A DNA stretch of 10,519 nucleotides from an uncultured Lachnospiraceae bacterium. GTDB taxonomy: Bacteria > Bacillota_A > Clostridia > Lachnospirales > Lachnospiraceae. Positions 1-5,330 of this stretch are shown here, in pieces. The position numbers and the translations under genes are program-made. The DNA is taken from positions 1 through 10,519 of the forward strand of contig CAMWMM010000122.1 of assembly GCA_947175285.1 (NCBI GenBank), given 5' to 3'. The notes below the pieces were generated by a model, which saw only the letters and a program-made list of their open reading frames with translations, searched no databases and was not told where the DNA came from. Position 1 is the stretch's first letter; each line of letters opens with the position of its first letter.

Positions 1-75
1 GCCCTGAGATAGAATATCCGTTTGTTCTATATATCTGTCAAAATGTTAACTGTTCATCTAATAACCACTTTTATT

Positions 76-972
76 TTACAAGCTGTTAATTTGACTGATA
101 AAATCCTCCACCTGTTTTAGATGCTCTTTATTTCTTCTGTTTTCTCCTTTTAACATCTCTTTCCGATATGCGGTGGGAGACATTTTTTTCATCTGGCGGA
201 ATGCTTTCGTGAAAATCATCGGGTCGCTGTAACCGCAGGAAAAAGCAATACTTTCAATCGGCAGGGAGGTCAACTGCAAAAGTTCCGTCGCTTTTGTAAT
301 ACGGAATGTTGTCAAAAACTGCTGCGGTGACATTCCTATCCATTTCTGAAAAAGCGTATAAAGATAGCTTCTGTTAATACAGACATAATCCGCCACATCT
401 GTCACTTTGATTGCATTACAATAATTGCTTTGAATAAACGCAACCGCTTTTTTTACATAAATATTAGACCTGTCTACCTCGGTTTTTTCCGTAACTGCCG
501 CACTTTCTGCTATGACGGACAAAAAAATGCCAAGCTGCCCGTTCCTGCGCAAATCATTCGACATGCCAAAAGTATTATGTTCCATCATGTCCTTTACAAT
601 CCGGTATAACTCTTCCGAACGTTCGGACTTAAAAACAGGCTGTTTGACCGATAAGCCCATATTGCTGACATATTCCTCCGCCTGCATACCGCTGAAACCT
701 ACCCATACATAAGTCCAAGGTTCTTCTTCGTCCGCCTGATAAAAAGCCAGTTCATCCGGAGTAATCAAAAAACCATATCCCTCTTCTAACGGGTATTCTT
801 TTCCGCCAATCGTAAATTTCCCTTTTCCGCTTAAAATATAATGAATCAAATAATGCGGCTTTAAGGCAGGACCAAAACTATGTAGCGGTTCTGTTTTCGA
901 CAAACCGCAGCAGTTTACATACAGGCTGCCGTTTTGTCCTCCGGCAAATTCCAGTTTATATGCTTTTTCCAT
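76..972 (-). CDS. AraC/XylS family transcriptional regulator, sugar-responsive type
   Basis: Predicted DNA-binding transcriptional regulator of 298 residues. The N-terminal half (about residues 10-110) looks like the cupin sensor of MsmR/RafR-type AraC proteins: a PHYLIHYILSGKG strand pair, then LEEGYGFLITPDE and a W-x-Y-x-W-x-x-F segment. The C-terminal part (about 171-272) is a standard double helix-turn-helix, with RSYLYTLFQKWIGMSP in the first half and ESIAFSCGYSDPMIFTKAFR in the second, followed by a 26-residue polar tail. An ATG 27 codons upstream (1053) is in frame, but the ATG at 972 has a GGAGG box at 981-985 with normal spacing and begins the conserved domain, so I chose it. It is divergent from the sigma factor gene at 1137. 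No sugar gene is visible beside it; any target lies beyond the left edge or is unknown. Family assignment is firm, ligand unknown. Confidence 0.9.
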   Translation of the reverse strand: MEKAYKLEFAGGQNGSLYVNCCGLSKTEPLHSFGPALKPHYLIHYILSGKGKFTIGGKEYPLEEGYGFLITPDELAFYQADEEEPWTYVWVGFSGMQAEEYVSNMGLSVKQPVFKSERSEELYRIVKDMMEHNTFGMSNDLRRNGQLGIFLSVIAESAAVTEKTEVDRSNIYVKKAVAFIQSNYCNAIKVTDVADYVCINRSYLYTLFQKWIGMSPQQFLTTFRITKATELLQLTSLPIESIAFSCGYSDPMIFTKAFRQMKKMSPTAYRKEMLKGENRRNKEHLKQVEDFISQINSL

Positions 973-991
973 AGTGCTTTCCTCCAATATT

Positions 992-1020
992 ATTATATGT
1001 ATTTCTATCTTTTTTTTCAA
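992..1020 (-). promoter_or_regulatory. Candidate sigma-A promoter of the AraC gene at 76-972
   Basis: Read on the minus strand, a TTGAAA -35 (1020-1015) and a perfect TATAAT -10 (997-992) are separated by 17 bases. The predicted start point, about 985, would put the GGAGG ribosome site almost at the 5' end of the message, giving a leader of only about 13 bases. That short leader is the main reason for caution. Confidence 0.42.
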
Positions 1021-1060
1021 TTCCGTTTGTAACCTTTCAAGGTGGGAAAACATCTAATTC

Positions 1061-1101
1061 ATGTAAACAAATTCATATGAAAACAGACCGCGGGTTTACA
1101 T
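1061..1101. repeat. Inverted repeat in the AraC/sigma divergent region, possible operator
   Basis: ATGTAAAC at 1061-1068 is the exact reverse complement of GTTTACAT at 1094-1101, with 25 bases between. The palindrome TCATATGA (1073-1080) lies inside, and CATATG recurs at 1099-1104, abutting the sigma gene's -10-like box. The placement between two divergent regulatory genes suggests a protein-binding site, but the binding protein is unknown and an 8-base repeat can arise by chance in AT-rich DNA. Confidence 0.35.
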
Positions 1102-1113
1102 ATGCTTTATAAT
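1078..1113 (+). promoter_or_regulatory. Probable promoter of the sigma/anti-sigma operon
   Basis: A perfect TATAAT (1108-1113) lies 24 bases before the ATG at 1137, with GGAGGA at 1127-1132. The bases 17 upstream of it (AGACCG, 1085-1090) are a poor -35. TGAAAAC at 1078-1084 resembles the -35 element of ECF-sigma promoters, with CATATG about 14 bases downstream, so autoregulation by the ECF factor is possible. Which arrangement is used cannot be decided from sequence alone. Confidence 0.35.
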
Positions 1114-1136
1114 AGAAGCATAGAACGGAGGAAGTA

Positions 1137-1628
1137 ATGACAAAAGAACAATTTAGCGCCAAGATATTGGCAATGGAAAGAAGTCTGTACCGCGTTGCAA
1201 AATCTCTTCTAAGAAATGACGAAGACTGTGCAGACGCCATACAAAACGCCATTCTGAAGGCATATGGAAAATTACATACTTTAAAAAACGAGGAATATTT
1301 TAAAACGTGGGTGACACGTATTGTCATCAATGAGTCGTACGCCATTTTACGGGCTAACAAACGACTGGTTTCCTATGAAGAATACATGAGCGATGAGCAA
1401 GCTGCGGAAGAGGAAGAATATTCTCCGGTTTTTGAGGAAATCACCAAAATGAAAGAAAAATACCGGATTCCCTTTGTTCTGCATTATGTAGAGGGATATA
1501 CGACTTCGGAAATTGCCAAAATGCTCTCCCTCTCCGAAGGTGCAGTGAAAACACAGCTTTTCCGGGCAAGGAACCAGTTAAAAGCGCAGTTGAAAGGAGT
1601 GGATGGTTATGAAAGAATGGAAGTTTGA
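1137..1628 (+). CDS. ECF (group 4) RNA polymerase sigma factor, sigma-70 family
   Basis: A 163-residue alternative sigma factor that would direct RNA polymerase to a small regulon, normally held inactive by the membrane protein encoded next. Region 2 spans about residues 13-75, with the core-binding and -10-recognition stretch DEDCADAIQNAILKAY followed by FKTWVTRIVINES. A short acidic linker (about 85-100) leads into region 4 (about 98-152), whose helix-turn-helix is TTSEIAKMLSLSEGAVKTQ followed by LFRARNQLK. The length is typical of ECF factors, which lack regions 1 and 3. The start is supported by GGAGGA ending four bases before the ATG. Its 3' end overlaps the anti-sigma gene by 20 bases, which implies translational coupling. 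The inducing signal and regulon are unknown. Confidence 0.93.
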   Translation: MTKEQFSAKILAMERSLYRVAKSLLRNDEDCADAIQNAILKAYGKLHTLKNEEYFKTWVTRIVINESYAILRANKRLVSYEEYMSDEQAAEEEEYSPVFEEITKMKEKYRIPFVLHYVEGYTTSEIAKMLSLSEGAVKTQLFRARNQLKAQLKGVDGYERMEV

Positions 1629-2667
1629 ACAGGAATTTCCCCAAGTACCGGCATGTGTGCACCAGACAGTCTTAGAAACACTTGAAAACTTAAACGAAAA
1701 AGGAAAAGTAAGACATATAAGAAAAACCAAATGGTTGATTTTAGTAGCCGCATTAACAGCAACATTTGGACTGACAGTTGCTGCTGCAGAACTTTTTGAC
1801 TGGAATCCCAAGGCGGCGAAAACTTTTGGCGAGCCGGTTAAGGAAGTACAAAATACGCTGACTATGGAGGGTATTGCAAAAGAGCAGGAAGTCTCCGTCA
1901 CCGATAACGGAATTACTGTTACCGCCGTACAAACTATGAATGATGAAAATGTTTTTTATGCGTTGCTTTTGGTAACGGCAGAAAATGAAATTATTGACGG
2001 CAGCGGTTATTTCGGCAATCCCGTTCCGGAAATTATCACCAAAAATCCGGGTGCATTCTGCAATGTCGGTATGGGCATTACAGATACGCCAATCGCAGAA
2101 CCCTCAACGCAAGGTTATTATGAAGTTTATGCTCTGAAAAACATAGGGGAAGAATGGCAGGAAGAAAGCATTACGATTTCACTGGAAAATTACTCCTATG
2201 ATGTCTTTAACAAGCCAAAGGATGAGCTAACCGATTTTACGGATTGTACCAGCGAACTGATAGAGGGAAAATGGGAGCTGACGCTGCCTTTAGGCGAGAT
2301 ACAGACCGACAATACAATCAAAATAACGGAACCCGTACAGGTAGTCATGCATGGCGTATCGGTAACAATTGAGGAATTGACATTGACACCTCTGGCTATT
2401 AAAATCACTTACTCTTTAGCGGATGTGGAAAAGTTACATCAGGAAGTTTATTCTTCCGGAGAAGACGTATACTTGCAGGAATTATTCCTATCCGGCTTCG
2501 TAGATAAAAACGGAAAAGAAACAGAGTGCGGCTTTACCGGATCAAGCAGCAAACATACTCCGGACGGAAAAGACATTTTACTCATGGGTCTTGGACAGGC
2601 TGTAGATGTACATGAAATACAGGCGATTTTGCTTGGAAATGAAAAGGTACGGGTTGAACTAAAATAA
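1609..2667 (+). CDS. Membrane anti-sigma factor, DUF4179-domain protein
   Basis: A 352-residue protein that probably sequesters the ECF sigma factor encoded just upstream. Residues 1-41 are cytoplasmic and basic near the membrane (GKVRHIRKTK). One transmembrane helix follows at about 42-60 (WLILVAALTATFGLTVAAA), then the AELFDWNPKAAKTFG segment typical of DUF4179 proteins. The rest, about 280 residues, is a predicted extracytoplasmic beta-rich region with repeated SVTDNGITVTAVQTMNDENVFYALL-like strands. There is no obvious HxxxCxxC zinc-binding anti-sigma motif in the short N-terminus, as expected for this family. The start was set at 1609 rather than the ATG at 1603, because the AAAGGAG site (1593-1599) is only three bases from 1603 but nine from 1609. 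The anti-sigma role is inferred from family and coupling, not shown. Confidence 0.85.
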   Translation: MKEWKFEQEFPQVPACVHQTVLETLENLNEKGKVRHIRKTKWLILVAALTATFGLTVAAAELFDWNPKAAKTFGEPVKEVQNTLTMEGIAKEQEVSVTDNGITVTAVQTMNDENVFYALLLVTAENEIIDGSGYFGNPVPEIITKNPGAFCNVGMGITDTPIAEPSTQGYYEVYALKNIGEEWQEESITISLENYSYDVFNKPKDELTDFTDCTSELIEGKWELTLPLGEIQTDNTIKITEPVQVVMHGVSVTIEELTLTPLAIKITYSLADVEKLHQEVYSSGEDVYLQELFLSGFVDKNGKETECGFTGSSSKHTPDGKDILLMGLGQAVDVHEIQAILLGNEKVRVELK

Positions 2668-2692
2668 GGAAGGGAGCTTATCGCTCCCTTCC
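2668..2692. terminator. Bidirectional Rho-independent terminator between convergent genes
   Basis: GGAAGGGAGC (2668-2677) and GCTCCCTTCC (2683-2692) form a perfect 10-bp stem with a five-base loop. It begins immediately after the anti-sigma stop codon and lies seven bases beyond the stop codon of the minus-strand flavoprotein gene. On the minus strand the stem is followed by TTATTTTAG, a good U-rich tail. On the plus strand the tail (CTTAATGTTATT) is weaker. It plausibly serves both operons, best on the minus strand. Confidence 0.8.
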
Positions 2693-2699
2693 CTTAATG

Positions 2700-3284
2700 T
2701 TATTCTGCATAAATATGTTTTCCAAATTCATAAGCTTTTTGCAAATGAATTGTCTTGTCTATCTGCGGTTTGCCGTTTGTATCCCCGCACCCGCCCGCAA
2801 GCACCATTCCTCTGTCTTTAAAGCCAATATAGTTAACCAATGTAAACTGATAATAAGAAACTGCCTGCTCAAATGTCCAAAAGAAATCATCGGCTGAAGT
2901 CATAAGCAGAGCACAATCCTTAATCGGATATTTTTCATATCTGCCCAATGGCGGATTATTATCTTCTTCCGCTATGCAATAAAACCTTTCAATAAAAGCC
3001 TTTATCCGGGAAGATATTGTCCAAAAATAAAGCGGAGATGCAAATACAATACAGTCCGCAGCTTTTATCTTGGGTACAATATCATTAAACGCATCTTTCT
3101 GAACACATGGCTTTCCATATCGGCAGGCATTACATCCAAGGCATCCCTTGACTTCATTATTTACAAGCGAAATAACCTCAACCGAATGCCCGCTTTCTTC
3201 TGCTCCCTTTACAAAATGACTGACAAGCTGAGCCGTATTTCCTTTCGCTCTGCCGCCGCCTTGTATCACAAGAATTTTTTTCAT
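2700..3284 (-). CDS. Flavodoxin-fold NAD(P)H-dependent FMN reductase with Isf-like cysteine cluster
   Basis: A 194-residue cytoplasmic flavoprotein, likely an FMN-dependent oxidoreductase. MKKILVIQGGGRAKGNTAQL at the N-terminus is the beta1/phosphate-binding loop of the NADPH-dependent FMN reductase/flavodoxin fold, and ADCIVFASPLYFWTISSRIK (about 76-95) is the second flavin loop with the usual SP-x-YF motif. Cysteines C48, C51, C54 and C60 form C-x2-C-x2-C-x5-C, the compact cluster that in archaeal iron-sulfur flavoprotein (Isf) binds a [4Fe-4S] centre. Whether an Fe-S cluster forms here is inference. The start has a GAGAGG site, and the ATG overlaps the stop codon of the upstream Cys-rich gene by four bases (3281-3284), so the two are co-translated. 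Substrate unknown. Confidence 0.87.
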   Translation of the reverse strand: MKKILVIQGGGRAKGNTAQLVSHFVKGAEESGHSVEVISLVNNEVKGCLGCNACRYGKPCVQKDAFNDIVPKIKAADCIVFASPLYFWTISSRIKAFIERFYCIAEEDNNPPLGRYEKYPIKDCALLMTSADDFFWTFEQAVSYYQFTLVNYIGFKDRGMVLAGGCGDTNGKPQIDKTIHLQKAYEFGKHIYAE

Positions 3285-3610
3285 ACATTACCTCTCAAAA
3301 TTTCATGTGGCGCTTCTATTTCATTCGCTATTGTATGTTCTGTCAATTCGGATAACGATTTAATCTTTGCATTTATCATTGGGCGCATACAATTCGGTAC
3401 ATGTTCCTGATGCGCTCTGTGAATTGCAACACATTCTTTACAATTACCATGATATCTGCATGCTTTCTTGCAAGGGCAGTGGTCTTTATCCTTATATTCC
3501 TCTCTAAACTCAGCTGCAAATTCTTCCTGCAATTCAAGCCCTTTCTGCCTGTTTCCTTTATGAAATTCTTTCATTGCTGCTATTTCTTTCTGATTTCCTT
3601 CGATTATCAT
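3281..3610 (-). CDS. Small cysteine-rich protein of unknown function, partner of the flavoprotein
   Basis: A 109-residue soluble protein. Residues 1-43 are charged and probably helical (KGLELQEEFAAEFREEYKDK). The centre carries a dense metal-ligand cluster, C45-P-C47-x3-C51-x2-HG-x-C57-x2-C60-x3-H64, with C74 following in VPNC. The pattern resembles DUF6485-type small proteins (C-x-C, HG-x-C-x2-C, YHR, P-x-C), but I cannot name the family firmly; zinc or Fe-S binding is likely. The C-terminal 35 residues have no clear motif. The start at 3610 has AAGGAG at 3617-3622. It is the first gene of a two-gene operon and overlaps the flavoprotein start by four bases, so a shared redox or metal-related task is likely. 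The function is not known. Confidence 0.75.
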   Translation of the reverse strand: MIIEGNQKEIAAMKEFHKGNRQKGLELQEEFAAEFREEYKDKDHCPCKKACRYHGNCKECVAIHRAHQEHVPNCMRPMINAKIKSLSELTEHTIANEIEAPHEILRGNV

Positions 3611-3658
3611 TAGAATCTCCTTGGTATATCTTTAAGTTCACGTAATGCCAGCGCGTTT

Positions 3659-3687
3659 ATTATAGCATATATCCAATTGGCTCACAA
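3659..3687 (-). promoter_or_regulatory. Sigma-A promoter with extended -10 for the Cys-rich/flavoprotein operon
   Basis: On the minus strand, TTGTGA (3687-3682), a 17-base spacer and a perfect TATAAT (3664-3659) are preceded by the TGC of an extended -10. The predicted start near 3652 leaves a leader of roughly 40 bases before the ATG at 3610. Confidence 0.65.
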
Positions 3688-3731
3688 TGACATACCTCTA
3701 TCACCTGCTAATATCATGCCGTAATGAACTT

Positions 3732-3760
3732 AAAAACCCTCATTACTGTTGAGAGTTTTT
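3732..3760. terminator. Second terminator-like hairpin, between the Rpn terminator and the operon promoter
   Basis: AAAAACCCTCA (3732-3742) and TGAGAGTTTTT (3750-3760) pair over 11 positions around a seven-base loop. On the minus strand the one non-Watson-Crick position is a T-G wobble, and the stem ends in TTTTTAAG. It is downstream of the main Rpn terminator and upstream of the 3659-3687 promoter, so it would act as a back-up stop for read-through from the Rpn gene. Confidence 0.45.
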
Positions 3761-3785
3761 CCTCTGCTTGAATACATATTGACTA

Positions 3786-3821
3786 AAAATAAAGCTGGGA
3801 ACCTGTTTTTAGATTCCCAGC
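3786..3821 (-). terminator. Rho-independent terminator of the Rpn-family nuclease gene
   Basis: Read on the minus strand, GCTGGGAA (3821-3814) pairs perfectly with TTCCCAGC (3801-3794) across a 12-base loop. The U-rich tail TTTATTTT (3793-3786) follows directly. It lies just beyond the stop codon at 3834. Confidence 0.8.
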
Positions 3822-3833
3822 CCATAGTTTTAT

Positions 3834-4637
3834 CTATACTGTTCGTTCTATCTTCAATTTTTTCACTTCGTCAAGAGACAGTCCTGCATATTCTGCAATT
3901 TTTTCAAGCGTTAATATTCCGTCTGCTAACATTCTTTTTGCAGAATTTATTGCCCCTTCCTTCAAAGTCTGATTTCTCATATCCTCCATAGCACGGCACA
4001 TAATCTCGATTCCCTCCTTGCTCTCTTTGAAAAATTTCACCCGCTCTGCTAATGTCCCATAGTACATATCTGCTGCATCTGTACAAGAAAAGTCATGCAT
4101 TAACTTCCCGATTGGTGTATCTCCACGGTAAGCACCATTAACGTACAGTATGTGCGAACCGTCCTCAAATTTCTCTCCTGTTCCTAAAAAGCACCGCTCA
4201 ACCGGATAAAGCGGTAGCCCCCTTCCCATGACATCATTTTCCGTGATAAAAATCATCCACGTTTCCGACAACTGGTCAAAATCTTCGCCTTTCTTTAAAA
4301 GATTTGCGTCCATCATACTGCTGTTATATCTTGCCCTTTTTCTCCCGGCTCCTTTATCTGAACGCTGTACTTCCACATTCAGCTTTGTCCCTGTATCATC
4401 TGTTGCCAAAATATCCAGCCGCACGGAGCGGTTCAGTAAGTTTTCCACGAATACCTGCGTGCGAACGTCCAACACTTTTAAATCCGGCTTTTCCAGCACA
4501 ATCTGCAAGACCAGTTCTATACTCGCCGTATCTCCCTCAAAACACTTCGTGAGGAAATCATCATCAAGCAGGCGAAAACCTCTTAGCCGCTGTAAATCTT
4601 CCTGATGTTTCTGGTCTATCTGTTCCGTCACTGTCAA
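3834..4637 (-). CDS. Rpn family recombination-promoting nuclease / PD-(D/E)XK transposase-like protein (PDDEXK_2)
   Basis: A 267-residue protein of the Rpn/PDDEXK_2 group; E. coli RpnA is a DNA endonuclease that raises RecA-independent recombination. RGFRLLDDDFLTKCFEGD (20-36) is the usual family opening. The nuclease core has D75 in RSVRLDILATDD and E89-V-Q91 in LNVEVQRSDKG, the ExQ version of the PD-(D/E)XK triad, followed by RARYNSSMMDANLL. Residues 239-267 (ILTLEKIAEYAGLSLDEVKKL) form a short helix-turn-helix-like tail common in clostridial members. The full length suggests an intact gene. The start is TTG at 4637, since the frame is closed by a TAG just upstream; GTG at 4631 is the alternative. 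No terminal repeats or target duplications were found, so it is not evidently part of a mobile element. Confidence 0.88.
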   Translation of the reverse strand: MTVTEQIDQKHQEDLQRLRGFRLLDDDFLTKCFEGDTASIELVLQIVLEKPDLKVLDVRTQVFVENLLNRSVRLDILATDDTGTKLNVEVQRSDKGAGRKRARYNSSMMDANLLKKGEDFDQLSETWMIFITENDVMGRGLPLYPVERCFLGTGEKFEDGSHILYVNGAYRGDTPIGKLMHDFSCTDAADMYYGTLAERVKFFKESKEGIEIMCRAMEDMRNQTLKEGAINSAKRMLADGILTLEKIAEYAGLSLDEVKKLKIERTV

Positions 4638-4668
4638 ATTTCCTACCTACTTTCGTTTTCATATCTCC

Positions 4669-4697
4669 ATACTACCATAAACCCCCTGAGCTTTCAA
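4669..4697 (-). promoter_or_regulatory. Candidate promoter of the Rpn-family nuclease gene
   Basis: On the minus strand, TTGAAA (4697-4692) and TAGTAT (4674-4669) are spaced by 17 bases, upstream of the AGGTAGGA ribosome site and the TTG start. The -10 matches consensus at only four positions. Confidence 0.38.
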
Positions 4698-4707
4698 GCC
4701 GGGAGCC

Positions 4708-4735
4708 AGCCTCTTTACATGAAAATATAGAGGCT
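4708..4735. repeat. Inverted repeat AGCCTCT/AGAGGCT between two divergent promoters
   Basis: AGCCTCT at 4708-4714 and its exact reverse complement AGAGGCT at 4729-4735 enclose 14 bases. It sits behind the -35 of the minus-strand Rpn promoter and 73 bases before the LytTR promoter. No U-tract follows on either strand, so it is not a terminator; it could be an operator or chance. Confidence 0.35.
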
Positions 4736-4751
4736 ATAACAACATACCAAC

Positions 4752-4791
4752 ATATGCACAAAGATATGCAACTTATCCCCTCTTTTTGCAT
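4752..4791. repeat. Repeated ATATGCA elements upstream of the LytTR promoter, possible binding sites
   Basis: ATATGCA occurs at 4752-4758 and again at 4764-4770, a 12-base period. The second copy also pairs with TTGCAT (4786-4791) as an inverted repeat of ATGCAA (4766-4771). The cluster ends 16 bases before the LytTR gene's -35 box, where an activator would bind. Known LytTR sites have roughly 21-22-base periods, so a match to that class is not evident. Confidence 0.33.
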
Positions 4792-4807
4792 GTTGTCTTT
4801 GATGGGA

Positions 4808-4836
4808 TTTACAAGCAGCCTGTTATTATGTAATAT
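4808..4836 (+). promoter_or_regulatory. Promoter of the LytTR/CPBP operon
   Basis: TTTACA (4808-4813), a 17-base spacer and TAATAT (4831-4836) form a plausible sigma-A promoter. The predicted start is near 4843, followed by GAGGAAG at 4855-4861. Confidence 0.5.
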
Positions 4837-4874
4837 AGTCACAGAGAAATTGAAGAGGAAGTGACGAATACGGT

Positions 4875-5330
4875 TTGAAAGTAAAAATAAGGAATGTTTT
4901 ATCAAAACAGGAAGAGCGGGTAGTTATTGAGTGCGTGGAAATGACTCCCGAATTTGAAGATATAAAAAACTATTGTCTGGCAAAAGGAACTTTTTTGACA
5001 GGATATATAAATGTATCCTCGCAGCAACAAATCTGCATAAAGGATATTTTATATGTGGAAGCAATCGATGAAAGGGTATTTGCCTACACAAAAGAAAAAG
5101 AATTTGAAATCAAACAGCGCCTTTATGAATTAGAAACAGAACTGGCGCCTTATAAATTTATACGATGTTCAAAATCTTTCTTAATATGTCTTTTAAAGGT
5201 AGAATCCTTAATTGTGATGCTAGTTTCTTATATAGCCGTAAACGTTCTTGAATATCTTTTTTGTAAATCAGCGGCAGACGCGATAACAAAGAAGATACAA
5301 CATATCAAGGAGAAGGAACAAAATGATTAA
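4875..5330 (+). CDS. Truncated LytTR DNA-binding protein apparently fused to the tail of a DUF3021-like membrane protein
   Basis: A 151-residue product that looks like two deletion-joined genes. Residues 1-112 match the N-terminal part of small stand-alone LytTR regulators: GYINVSSQQQICIKDILYVE (43-62), then FAYTKEKEFEIKQRLYELE and FIRCSKSFLI-LLKVESL. The normal continuation (strands ending near an ISRxYVxxLK motif) is missing. From residue 113 the sequence becomes a hydrophobic segment (IVMLVSYIAVNVLEYLF) and a basic tail (KSAADAITKKIQHIKEKE), like the last helix and end of DUF3021 proteins, which are usually encoded right after such LytTR genes. The only in-frame start is TTG at 4875, about 13 bases from GAGGAAG, so translation may be poor. 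It overlaps the CPBP start by eight bases. DNA binding is doubtful; I regard this as a probable decayed gene that stays open by chance. Confidence 0.65.
   Translation: MKVKIRNVLSKQEERVVIECVEMTPEFEDIKNYCLAKGTFLTGYINVSSQQQICIKDILYVEAIDERVFAYTKEKEFEIKQRLYELETELAPYKFIRCSKSFLICLLKVESLIVMLVSYIAVNVLEYLFCKSAADAITKKIQHIKEKEQND

Noticed and set aside
1..75. TTGACA on the minus strand (41-36) with TATTCT (16-11), and an ATAGAA/TTCTAT repeat (9-30)
   Set aside because: The 19-base spacer is too long for a good promoter and the gene it would serve lies outside the window; the repeat has only six bases per arm.
3749..3991. An 80-codon plus-strand frame over the Rpn terminator and 3' end
   Set aside because: It crosses a clear terminator and is antisense to a well-supported gene; its hydrophobicity is a by-product of the opposite frame.
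4672..4905. A 77-codon minus-strand open frame across the Rpn/LytTR intergenic region
   Set aside because: It runs over both promoters and the repeats, starts inside the LytTR gene, and shows no family resemblance.
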